Of a DNA stretch of 26,484 nt, positions 1 through 6,573 are shown piece after piece. The position numbers and the translations under genes are program-made. The notes beneath the pieces are model-generated. The model was not told the origin of the DNA, made no database searches, and was given only the letters and a program-made list of their open reading frames with translations. The stretch's first letter is position 1; every line of letters starts with the position of its first letter. The DNA comes from Halieaceae bacterium. GTDB taxonomy: Bacteria; Pseudomonadota; Gammaproteobacteria; Pseudomonadales; Halieaceae. The stretch lies in assembly GCA_018666295.1 (NCBI GenBank), contig JABIZW010000168.1:1-26484 (forward strand). The letters are read 5' to 3'.

Positions 1-2
1 TC

Positions 3-1211
3 GCGTGGTCTTCAGACAGCAAAACGTTGTATCTCACCAGTAATCTTGATCGTGAGTTCGCGGCAGTCATGGCGTATGACGTAACCGCCAGCCGCTTCGT
101 TTCAGTGGCGGAGTCAGCGTTCGATTTGTCCGCTGTGAACCTCTGTGGTCCGGCAGACAGGTACCTGATGTGGTTGGAAAATCAAAATGGCTTTGATGTG
201 CTTAGGGGGCGCGATCTCTCCTCGGGTGAGGCGCTTGAATTCCCAGACATTCCCGATGGTGTCTATACATTGACTTGCTCTGATGACAGCAATGTGATGT
301 CCGTTGGTATTAGTGGCTGGCGAACGCCAGGCGACATCTATCTCATCGAACTCGACAGTGGTACGAGTCGTCGGCTCATTAGCTCAAATCTTGCAGGTAT
401 TGCGGCTGAGTCGCTTGTTAAACCGGTTAGTGTGACCATGCCCGCAAGAGACGGCATTGAGCTACAAGGGCTTTTGTATCTGCCCGTAACCGGTGGAGAG
501 ACCTCAGCGCCCCCTGTGATTTTCGAGGTTCACGGCGGGCCTACCGCGCAGGCGAGAGCGAACTTTGATGCGGTGTCTCAATATCACGTGGCGCGCGGAG
601 TGGCTGTGTTTAAACCCAACGTGCGCGGCTCGACTGGTTTTGGGCGAACCTACGTAATGCTCGATGATCAACGCAAGCGCTTGGACAGCGTGCGCGATCT
701 TGTTGATATGCTAGCTTTCTTTGAGAGCGACAGACGGGTGGATGCCTCCAGAGCGGCGGTTTCGGGCGGCTCTTACGGTGGGTATATGGTCAATGCTGTG
801 CTTGCGGCCTATCCGTCAGCATTTAAGGTCGGTGTCTCGCGCTACGGGGTTGCTGACTGGGTCACAGCACTGGAGGTGGCATCTCCGGCACTCCAGGCGT
901 CAGATCGCCTTGAGTATGGTGATATTCGTGAGTCCCAGTGGCGTGAGTTTTATTCGGCTAATTCACCAATTCGTCAGGCTGACAACATTCGCGTACCTGT
1001 CTTGTACTCCCACGGAGAGATGGATCCAAGGATTAATATTTATGAAACAGAAGTTATGGTTAAAACGCTTCGTGCCAACGGCGTAGAGGCGCCTTATATC
1101 AAAATACCCGATGAGGGGCACGGCTGGCGCAAACGATCGAATCGTTTGTTCTACTATCGTCGTCAGGCAGATTTTATTGAGTCACATCTGTTAAAACGAG
1201 CTGACGACTAA
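3..1211 (+). CDS. S9 family peptidase (prolyl oligopeptidase type), 5' end outside window
   Basis: This is the C-terminal about 400 residues of a serine peptidase of the prolyl-oligopeptidase/acylaminoacyl-peptidase family. The reading frame is open to the left edge (first codons read AWSSDSKTLYLTSN, a typical beta-propeller blade), so the true start lies outside the window and the TTG at 27 is not a start. The alpha/beta-hydrolase domain occupies roughly the last 270 residues. The nucleophile motif GGSYGG has its Ser codon at 771-773, the acid lies in GEMDPRI, and the His in DEGHGW. The oxyanion-type HGGP motif comes earlier. The family cleaves short peptides or acyl-peptides, usually in the cytoplasm; the substrate is not predictable here. 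It has no evident link to photosynthesis and marks the left flank of the cluster. Confidence 0.9.
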   Translation, partial: AWSSDSKTLYLTSNLDREFAAVMAYDVTASRFVSVAESAFDLSAVNLCGPADRYLMWLENQNGFDVLRGRDLSSGEALEFPDIPDGVYTLTCSDDSNVMSVGISGWRTPGDIYLIELDSGTSRRLISSNLAGIAAESLVKPVSVTMPARDGIELQGLLYLPVTGGETSAPPVIFEVHGGPTAQARANFDAVSQYHVARGVAVFKPNVRGSTGFGRTYVMLDDQRKRLDSVRDLVDMLAFFESDRRVDASRAAVSGGSYGGYMVNAVLAAYPSAFKVGVSRYGVADWVTALEVASPALQASDRLEYGDIRESQWREFYSANSPIRQADNIRVPVLYSHGEMDPRINIYETEVMVKTLRANGVEAPYIKIPDEGHGWRKRSNRLFYYRRQADFIESHLLKRADD

Positions 1212-1458
1212 TTCGCGCTGAGTTTGTCTGATGTTCGTGCTCCGCCGTTGTTGGCCGTTGCAATGGGCGGTGCCGGACTCCGTCAACCATCGTTTTTCAA
1301 GGCGAAACTCAAAACGTTTTCTCATTGAGAAGCGCCGTACGCATCCATGGTATTTACTGAAACGAACTGTTGGATTAATCCGTGAGCTTATGCTGCACAT
1401 GTTGACACCATCAGAGGCCGTCCAAGACACGCCGAGTAAGCCGTGACCGAGGCAGTAC

Positions 1459-1492
1459 AGTTGCTATACCAGTTGCTATACCAGTTGCTATA
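1459..1492. repeat. 12-bp tandem repeat, about 2.8 copies
   Basis: The unit TTGCTATACCAG occurs at 1461-1472 and 1473-1484, and again as a partial copy TTGCTATA at 1485-1492, with a matching AG just before the first copy. The copies are identical. It sits about 40 bp before the thioesterase start. Its role is unknown; it may be simple slippage or iterated binding sites. Confidence 0.85.
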
Positions 1493-1494
1493 TT

Positions 1495-1519
1495 GCGGCT
1501 CCTTAAACGTTTAAGCCGC
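1495..1519. repeat. palindrome with TTAAACGTTTAA core
   Basis: A perfect 12-bp palindrome TTAAACGTTTAA lies at 1503-1514, flanked by GCGGC on the left and GCCGC on the right. The left arm carries three extra bases (TCC). It could be a protein-binding site or a hairpin in the leader of the thioesterase gene, which starts 10 bp downstream. No T-run follows, so it is not a typical terminator. Confidence 0.6.
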
Positions 1520-1529
1520 AGAGTGCCTT

Positions 1530-1925
1530 ATGCCTAGCCCCGGATTTGCTGAACTCATTGGATTAGAGACGCCAACCTGCCAGCCTGAGGCTGCGAGGGG
1601 GAATCTCACGATTAGTGAGATGCACTTAAATCCCAACGGTGTTGTTCACGGGGGCGCACTCTTTTCCCTAGTGGACAATGCTATGGGGGGGGCAGTGATG
1701 CAACACTTAGACGAAGGTGAGGTTTGCGCAACGATTCAGATCACCATGAACTTCTTGAAACCGGTTCGTGACGGCACGGTCGAGTGCATCGCCACTGTCA
1801 TGAATCGTGGAAAAAAAATTGTTAATGTGCGCGGCGAGCTTTACGTGAGAGACAGACTGATAGGGACCGCAGATGGCAACTTCGCTGTGATGCGACCGGC
1901 TGTCAGCGCGTTAAATCAGGCTTGA
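1530..1925 (+). CDS. PaaI-family hotdog thioesterase
   Basis: The 131-residue protein fits a single hotdog-fold acyl-CoA thioesterase of the PaaI/YbgC-like group. The signature stretch NPNGVVHGGALFSLVDNAMG (about residues 33-52) includes the HGG turn and the Asp on the central helix that the family uses for thioester hydrolysis. The C-terminal half (TMNFLKPVRDG, about residues 71-81) matches the family's strand that lines the substrate pocket. Family members are cytosolic and hydrolyse CoA thioesters of aromatic or acyl compounds; the specific substrate cannot be read from sequence. The gene ends inside the end of the convergent nfeD-like gene with a 10-bp overlap. The start has only a weak ribosome-binding site. 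Confidence 0.85.
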   Translation: MPSPGFAELIGLETPTCQPEAARGNLTISEMHLNPNGVVHGGALFSLVDNAMGGAVMQHLDEGEVCATIQITMNFLKPVRDGTVECIATVMNRGKKIVNVRGELYVRDRLIGTADGNFAVMRPAVSALNQA

Positions 1926-2395
1926 GCCACGATGAGGATTCCCGGATGCAGGGCGACGACGCGGACACGATCGCCTGAGGCTAGGGACTTATCGCCTTCC
2001 TCGCGGGCAAGATCTACGCGCCAGGTCACGCCAGAGAACTGATGTGTCGAGTGCGTTTCCCGATCTAATAAACTTGAGAGTTTAAATTCGTGTCCAACAA
2101 AGTCAGAGCTTTGTCCTGAGCGAGGAGGTTCGGCCGTCTGATATTTCTTGAGCGGTTTCCACAAAGCGACGCCCAGTACAAATGAGGTAATGCCCATGAC
2201 CGCAAAGCCTGCGAGCCATCCGTTGGGGACAATACCCAGGTAAACCAATAGCCCGGTGACCAAGGCGCCTAGACCGATAAGGAAGAGAATGATGGTGCTC
2301 ATGCCAAGCACCGCTAACTCTATGACAAGCGCCAAAGCCCCCAGTGCGAACCAAAAGCTCGCCTGGTTCTCACTAAAATATTCAAGAAGTCCCAT
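1916..2395 (-). CDS. NfeD-like membrane protein
   Basis: This 159-residue protein has hydrophobic helices at about residues 13-31, 33-52 and 58-78, followed by a C-terminal soluble part (about 90-159) of the size and style of the NfeD OB-fold domain. Short NfeD proteins pair with SPFH/stomatin partners in membrane microdomains. That fits its neighbour: its ATG lies inside the end of the SPFH gene (14-bp overlap) with an AGGGA ribosome-binding site just upstream, so the two are co-transcribed and probably translationally coupled. The family's exact biochemical role is unsettled (membrane quality control is proposed). The 3' end overlaps the convergent thioesterase gene by 10 bp. Confidence 0.85.
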   Translation of the reverse strand: MGLLEYFSENQASFWFALGALALVIELAVLGMSTIILFLIGLGALVTGLLVYLGIVPNGWLAGFAVMGITSFVLGVALWKPLKKYQTAEPPRSGQSSDFVGHEFKLSSLLDRETHSTHQFSGVTWRVDLAREEGDKSLASGDRVRVVALHPGILIVAQA

Positions 2396-3338
2396 CAGTC
2401 GTCCCTTGCACCGCGTTCAGGCGATTGACAATGGTCATCGCCTCGGCAACGACGTTCGCGGCATTCGTTTGCGAGTCGCTTAGCAGTACGACCGAAGACT
2501 TGCGCGCAATAGCCTCTTTGGCGGTGATAGCTTGTTCAGCAAGATCCAACTGCACGGCTTTTTGACCGTCTTCCGTATTGGCGGCGGCACCGACTTTTGC
2601 AAGCGCCTCAGCCTTCGCGTTTGCGACCGCGATGATCGCATTCGCCTCCCCCTCTGCTTTTAATATCTGCTCTGCTTTCTCAGCCTCGGCAGCGAGAACG
2701 CGCGATTGCTTTTCACCTTCAGCGACATTGATTGATGACTGTCGTTCGCCTTCCGACTCAAGAATAGACGCGCGTTTTTCTCGCTCGGCTTTCATCTGTC
2801 GTTCCATGGCGTCAAGAACAGTTCGTGGTGGCTCGATATCCTTGATTTCGTAACGAAGCACCATGACACCCCAGGGACCAGCTGCCTCATTAATTTGAGA
2901 AACGATGTTGTTGTTGAGAGCCTCCCGCTCCTCAAACGTTTTATCAAGTTCGATTTTACCAATCTCGCTCCGCATTGTGGTTTGCGCGAGCTGTGTGACA
3001 GCGTAAACGTAGTCGTCAACGCCGTAAGACGCTTTATAGGGGTCCAAGACTTTTAAATAGAGTACGCCGTCTACAACGAGTTGAATGTTGTCACGCGTGA
3101 TGGCCGATTGGCTGGGGATGTCATAAGCCTGTTCTTTTAGGGTTCGGTTGTAAGAGACCCGATCGAAGAAAGGGTTTAGAAAGTTAAGGCCTGCCTCTAG
3201 AGTGCGGGTGTACTTTCCAAAACGCTCTACAACAAAGGCGCGATTTTGTGGCACAAACTTGACGGCCTTCATTAAGACAACAATCAAGAGAATGGCTATT
3301 GCGACTGAGCTAATCAGACCAAACGATAAAAACTGCAT
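2382..3338 (-). CDS. SPFH/band-7 (stomatin-like, QmcA type) membrane protein
   Basis: A 318-residue stomatin/prohibitin-homology protein. An N-terminal transmembrane helix (about residues 3-23) is followed by the SPFH domain beginning FVPQNRAFVVERFGKYTRTL, then an Ala/Glu-rich coiled coil (about 175-265) containing AEGEKQSRVLAAEAEKAEQI. I chose the ATG at 3338 because GGGAG lies 5 nt upstream; an upstream in-frame TTG at 3350 would place that site inside the gene. Members oligomerise at the inner membrane and scaffold proteases or lipid domains. The downstream nfeD-like gene is the usual partner. There is no link to photosynthesis beyond adjacency. Confidence 0.9.
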   Translation of the reverse strand: MQFLSFGLISSVAIAILLIVVLMKAVKFVPQNRAFVVERFGKYTRTLEAGLNFLNPFFDRVSYNRTLKEQAYDIPSQSAITRDNIQLVVDGVLYLKVLDPYKASYGVDDYVYAVTQLAQTTMRSEIGKIELDKTFEEREALNNNIVSQINEAAGPWGVMVLRYEIKDIEPPRTVLDAMERQMKAEREKRASILESEGERQSSINVAEGEKQSRVLAAEAEKAEQILKAEGEANAIIAVANAKAEALAKVGAAANTEDGQKAVQLDLAEQAITAKEAIARKSSVVLLSDSQTNAANVVAEAMTIVNRLNAVQGTTDGTS

Positions 3339-3439
3339 AATGTCTCCCAAAACTTTTGTATGTACTACGACTTGGGGTTGCGAGCCCCACTTTTCAAGTC
3401 TAGGCGTCGAGGGCGAAAGAGCAAAAAACTTTCTCTCGG

Positions 3440-3880
3440 CTATTCCATTGAGCGAAACATCAAGGCCAGGCGTTTTCCACGACTCAGATTCTCAAGAAAA
3501 TCTTTTGCGTTGTCCTCACGCGATAAAAAGTCAGAATAACCCTTAAGCGTCTCCGGATTTAAGCCATCGAGATTCAGAAAGCCCATCTGCCAGTCGGCAA
3601 ACTCGCGTTGGTCAACATGGCCCTCGAACAACACATCAACGGCCTTGTGCCGCGTGTCTTTTTCTATGTGCTCAAACGCTCGCTTCACTTCAGACTCTTC
3701 GCCCTCAAGCACCTGATAAAAGGAGCGGTCGCGGTGGAGAAGAATACCGGTGAGGTTACGTTCCGCATTGTTGCGCCTCGCTTCATCTAGAAGACTTACC
3801 ATTCCCTCTGACCCCAGGTCGCTCGTTTCAACGCTGACATAACCGAGATGAAAAAGTTTCTCGCCGTTCGTGCTGGACAT
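3440..3880 (-). CDS. stand-alone BLUF blue-light photoreceptor
   Basis: A 146-residue protein whose first about 100 residues form a BLUF (FAD blue-light sensing) domain. The residues known to set the photocycle are all visible: Tyr14 (in LGYVS), Asn38 (in RRNNAERNLTG), Gln56 (in FYQVLEG), and Trp97/Met99 (in DWQMG), matching AppA Tyr21, Asn45, Gln63, Trp104 and Met106. The remaining about 45 residues look like the short helical cap of PixD/BlrB-type proteins. There is no EAL, GGDEF or heme-binding SCHIC domain, so the signal must pass to a partner. It is divergent from acsF across 144 bp and is 5 kb from ppsR. By analogy with AppA-PpsR, an antirepressor role is plausible but is inference. Confidence 0.92.
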   Translation of the reverse strand: MSSTNGEKLFHLGYVSVETSDLGSEGMVSLLDEARRNNAERNLTGILLHRDRSFYQVLEGEESEVKRAFEHIEKDTRHKAVDVLFEGHVDQREFADWQMGFLNLDGLNPETLKGYSDFLSREDNAKDFLENLSRGKRLALMFRSME

Positions 3881-3935
3881 GATTTGAGGTCTCTGATGAA
3901 GTGGGGATGGACTATCAACTTGATTGAATGGCCAA

Positions 3936-3953
3936 GGTAAAATAAAGTTTACA
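3936..3953. promoter_or_regulatory. degenerate PpsR/CrtJ-type operator between BLUF gene and acsF
   Basis: GGTAAAATAAAGTTTACA fits TGT-N12-ACA with one mismatch (first T to G) and has an AT-rich centre. It matches the perfect site before bchF at 13 of 18 positions. Its right half, TTTACA (3948-3953), is a plausible -35 box for acsF, the same geometry as at bchF; no clear -10 follows. An 11-bp inverted repeat ATCAA-C-TTGAT lies nearby at 3914-3924. Confidence 0.45.
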
Positions 3954-4024
3954 CTTTAATAGGCTAAAAATCTGTACATTATGGTGTTAGCTTTGGAATG
4001 CCCTAATGAGCACATGGAGGAAAC

Positions 4025-5083
4025 ATGGCACAAGATTCGGCGGCGATGAACGAGAGCACCAAGCAAGCCATAGAAAGTCGTGCGCTGGCGCCCAGGTTTT
4101 ACACGACAAATTGCCAGGAGATTGGTCAGTACGACATTGAAGCCGTCCGAGGCGAGTGGGATGCCATGATGGCCGCCTTTGAACTGGATAAGAACCGTGA
4201 GCACTTCAAGCAGAATTATGAGTTTGATCCCGCGGAGCTTGACGCCGATCCTGAGTTGAAAGCAGAGTTCTTGGACTTGTTGGTGAGCTCGATTACTGCC
4301 GAATATTCCGGTTGTGTGCTGTATCAAGAAATCGAGCGAAAGGTTGATAATCCAGAGATTGCACAACTATTTCGATACATGGCACGTGATGAGTCGCGTC
4401 ATGCCGGCTTCATCAACCGTGCGCTTAACAAGTTGGGTGTGGCGGTCGACCTCAGTGTGTTGAAGCAGAGTAAGGAATACACCTACTTTCGTCCCAAGTT
4501 TATTTTTTATGCCACGTATCTTTCTGAAAAGATTGGCTACGCGCGTTACATCACGATCTATCGTCACCTTGAGCGAAATCCGGAGCGTCGATTCCACCCT
4601 ATTTTTAATTGGTTTTACGAGTGGTGTAACGATGAGTTCTCTCACGGGGAGGCGTTTGCCTTACTGATGCGTGCGAATCCGAAGCTGCTCACCGGTTTTA
4701 ATAAACTGTATATCCGCATGTTCTTGGTCTTGGTTTACACCACCATGTACGTTCGTGACCATTCACGGCCAAAGCTCTACGAAGCGTTTGGAATGGATGT
4801 CACCGAGTTTGACCATACGGTGTTTGATATTACGACCGAGATCTCAAAGCAGGTATTCCCGCTGACCTTGAATACGCGTGATCCAAAGTTCCAGCGTGGT
4901 TTGGAGCGGTTGCTAGATCTCAATGTGCGTGCTGATGCCCTCGAAAATGAACCGGGTCTCGGCGCTAAACTGCGACGCATGTCGCTGCAGGTGGGGATTG
5001 GCGCGACTATTTTGCGATTATTTTTCTTGCCCACGATTCCGAACGAAATGCCAAAGCAGGTGGCGATGCAGCCCGCGTGGTGA
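4025..5083 (+). CDS. acsF: Mg-protoporphyrin IX monomethyl ester oxidative cyclase
   Basis: AcsF is the O2-dependent di-iron enzyme that forms ring E, turning Mg-protoporphyrin monomethyl ester into divinyl-protochlorophyllide. The 352-residue length is typical. The ferritin-like ligand set is readable: Glu93 (in TAEYSG), Glu123 and His126 (ESRH), Glu168 (in LSEKIG), Glu204 and His207 (in NDEFSHGEAF). The start is fixed by GGAGG 6 nt upstream of the ATG. In many alphaproteobacteria acsF sits between puhC and puhE; here it lies at the far left of the cluster, divergent from a BLUF gene and convergent (5-bp gap) with a small membrane gene. A degenerate PpsR-like site lies in the upstream region. 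Its presence implies bacteriochlorophyll synthesis under oxic or micro-oxic conditions. Confidence 0.97.
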   Translation: MAQDSAAMNESTKQAIESRALAPRFYTTNCQEIGQYDIEAVRGEWDAMMAAFELDKNREHFKQNYEFDPAELDADPELKAEFLDLLVSSITAEYSGCVLYQEIERKVDNPEIAQLFRYMARDESRHAGFINRALNKLGVAVDLSVLKQSKEYTYFRPKFIFYATYLSEKIGYARYITIYRHLERNPERRFHPIFNWFYEWCNDEFSHGEAFALLMRANPKLLTGFNKLYIRMFLVLVYTTMYVRDHSRPKLYEAFGMDVTEFDHTVFDITTEISKQVFPLTLNTRDPKFQRGLERLLDLNVRADALENEPGLGAKLRRMSLQVGIGATILRLFFLPTIPNEMPKQVAMQPAW

Positions 5084-5088
5084 GTGTG

Positions 5089-5367
5089 CTACGTACGTGA
5101 CCCTCGCCGCCAGTTCTTGCGAAATTCTAAGAGGTGGCAAAGACCGGCGAGTGTTAAGCAGCTGAGGAGTGCTGTGTTGGAGGCATCCCATACGGCAAGT
5201 TGCACAGCAATCATTAGGAAAACTCCGGCGAGTAGATTGGGCAGGTACTGACTGATCGACATGCCATGCTCGGCACCCTTTTGCTGCGACCAGAGCGCCA
5301 GAATTTCAATTACGACAAGCGCAAGGATCCCGCCAATTAAAACGCCCGAATTAAGCAGTGTGTCCAC
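5089..5367 (-). CDS. small integral membrane protein of unknown function within the PGC
   Basis: I do not recognise a named family. The 92-residue protein starts with GTG 3 nt after the bchP stop, so it is the last gene of the ppsR-bchG-pucC-bchP run. It has three hydrophobic segments: about 8-26 (VLIGGILALVVIEILALW), about 42-61 (NLLAGVFLMIAVQLAVW) and about 65-81 (TALLSCLTLAGLCHLLEF). A very basic tail follows (RKNWRRGSRT), which would face the cytoplasm. Tight coupling to bchP and its position beside acsF suggest a role in late pigment synthesis or assembly, for example as an accessory subunit of a membrane enzyme; this is inference from context only. The reading frame is intact and the membrane pattern argues that it is a real gene. 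Confidence 0.75.
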   Translation of the reverse strand: MDTLLNSGVLIGGILALVVIEILALWSQQKGAEHGMSISQYLPNLLAGVFLMIAVQLAVWDASNTALLSCLTLAGLCHLLEFRKNWRRGSRT

Positions 5368-5370
5368 GAG

Positions 5371-6573
5371 CTAGGTGGCGGTTTTAGAGAGGCCAAGCAG
5401 TTGCGCGACATCCTTTACGAAAACGCGTAGGTGCTCTTTACGTTTCTTTTTCACCAGCTTTTTCTGAGTGTAAGACTGCCACGTCAGGGTCTGAACATCT
5501 TCGTCTTTGCACATTTCAACAAATTGCTCGCGCCGCTTGTCACTGTGATACCAAAAGTATTGGAGTAGACCTAATGCCCAAAACGTTCGGCCGTGAAGTT
5601 TCATGAAGCGCTTGCGTGGGGCTTTGAGTGCGGCGGGCTTGCCAGAGAGTAAAAACTCATTGACAGCGTCCGCACTGAGCCTGCCGCACAGCATGGCGTA
5701 ATAGATACCTTCGCCTGATGCAGGCGCGACGACACCGGCTGCGTCACCCGAGACAAGAACACCTTTCCCATCGTCCCAGCGCTTCATGGGCTTCATTGGA
5801 ATGGGGGCGCCCTCCTTGCGAATAGTCTGGGCCGTATCGAGACCCGAAATCGTTCTTAAAGCACTGACTGAGTCCTGTGCTGAGAAGTCCTTACGCGCAC
5901 TTCCGACACCGATGCTCGCGGAATTTCCGTGGGGGAAAACCCAGGCGTAAAAGTCAGGAGAGAGCTTGCCTTGGTACCACACCTCGCACCGTTGTGGGTC
6001 ATAGTTCTCGGTCGCGATATCCGGGGCTTGAACGATTTCATGGTAGGCGAGTACCCAAGGAACGTCGGCATATTTTGGAATGCCCTGCCGCGCGACTTTA
6101 GAGCGGGCACCGTCAGCACCCAATACGCAGCGTGCGGTTGCTTGGCGTACTTCTGTGTCCTGGTCCTTCGAGACGTAGGTGACTTGGATCGTCGTGTCGT
6201 CGAGATATTCCAGCTTCTTGAAGGCGGCGAGCTCAAGCTCGGCGCCAGCCTGTTGCGCTCTGGATCTTAGCCATGGGTCAAATTCGTCACGGTCGACCAT
6301 GCCGACAAACGTGCCTTCAATGGGCATGTCGACCTTTTGTACTGACGGGGAGATCATTCGCGCTGATTGAATTTCAGCCTTGAGAAGTGACCGTGGGATA
6401 TCAAATTCCTCGAGCATGCAGGGCGGTATAGCGCCACCGCAGGGCTTGATTCGAAAGGCTCGTTCCAGCAGTAACACGCGGTGACCTGCAAGCGCGATCT
6501 CGTGGGCTGCGGTTGCACCTGATGGGCCTCCACCAACAACGATAACGTCAAAGTCAGTCTGGGTATTGCTCAT
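5371..6573 (-). CDS. bchP: geranylgeranyl diphosphate/bacteriochlorophyll reductase
   Basis: BchP reduces three double bonds of the geranylgeranyl tail to give the phytyl tail of bacteriochlorophyll a, using NADPH and FAD. The 400-residue length is normal. An N-terminal Rossmann motif VVGGGPSGATAA (about residues 12-23) binds FAD, followed by family-typical LLLERAFRIKPCGGAIP (about 34-50). A second FAD motif, GVLVSGDAAGVVAPASGEGI, lies near residue 270-290. Its ATG overlaps the stop of the upstream pucC-like gene (ATGA, 4 bp), indicating coupled translation. The bchG - pucC-like - bchP order matches the conserved block in Rhodobacter. Confidence 0.96.
   Translation of the reverse strand: MSNTQTDFDVIVVGGGPSGATAAHEIALAGHRVLLLERAFRIKPCGGAIPPCMLEEFDIPRSLLKAEIQSARMISPSVQKVDMPIEGTFVGMVDRDEFDPWLRSRAQQAGAELELAAFKKLEYLDDTTIQVTYVSKDQDTEVRQATARCVLGADGARSKVARQGIPKYADVPWVLAYHEIVQAPDIATENYDPQRCEVWYQGKLSPDFYAWVFPHGNSASIGVGSARKDFSAQDSVSALRTISGLDTAQTIRKEGAPIPMKPMKRWDDGKGVLVSGDAAGVVAPASGEGIYYAMLCGRLSADAVNEFLLSGKPAALKAPRKRFMKLHGRTFWALGLLQYFWYHSDKRREQFVEMCKDEDVQTLTWQSYTQKKLVKKKRKEHLRVFVKDVAQLLGLSKTAT

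Larger units (their letters stand above)
1212..1529. other. 318-bp intergenic region, no supported gene
   Basis: Short open frames here (for example on + at 1231-1446) show no recognisable protein features and I do not call them. The right part holds a 12-bp tandem repeat followed by a palindrome, listed separately. I see no clear terminator for the upstream peptidase gene and no convincing promoter for the thioesterase gene. Confidence 0.6.

Noticed and set aside
1191..1446. Open frames on both strands in the gap after the S9 peptidase gene
   Set aside because: Short, with no protein-like features, no ribosome-binding site and no known motif; they overlap each other on opposite strands.
3351..3439. 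Hairpin GGGG-TTGCGAG-CCCC in the gap between the BLUF and SPFH genes as a terminator
   Set aside because: The stem is only 4 bp. A T-rich stretch follows only in the plus direction, where no gene ends; on the minus strand, where BLUF ends, no T-run follows.
3914..3924. ATCAA-C-TTGAT as an FNR site before acsF
   Set aside because: FNR sites are TTGAT-N4-ATCAA; here the half-sites are in the opposite order with 1-bp spacing, so it is only a short inverted repeat.
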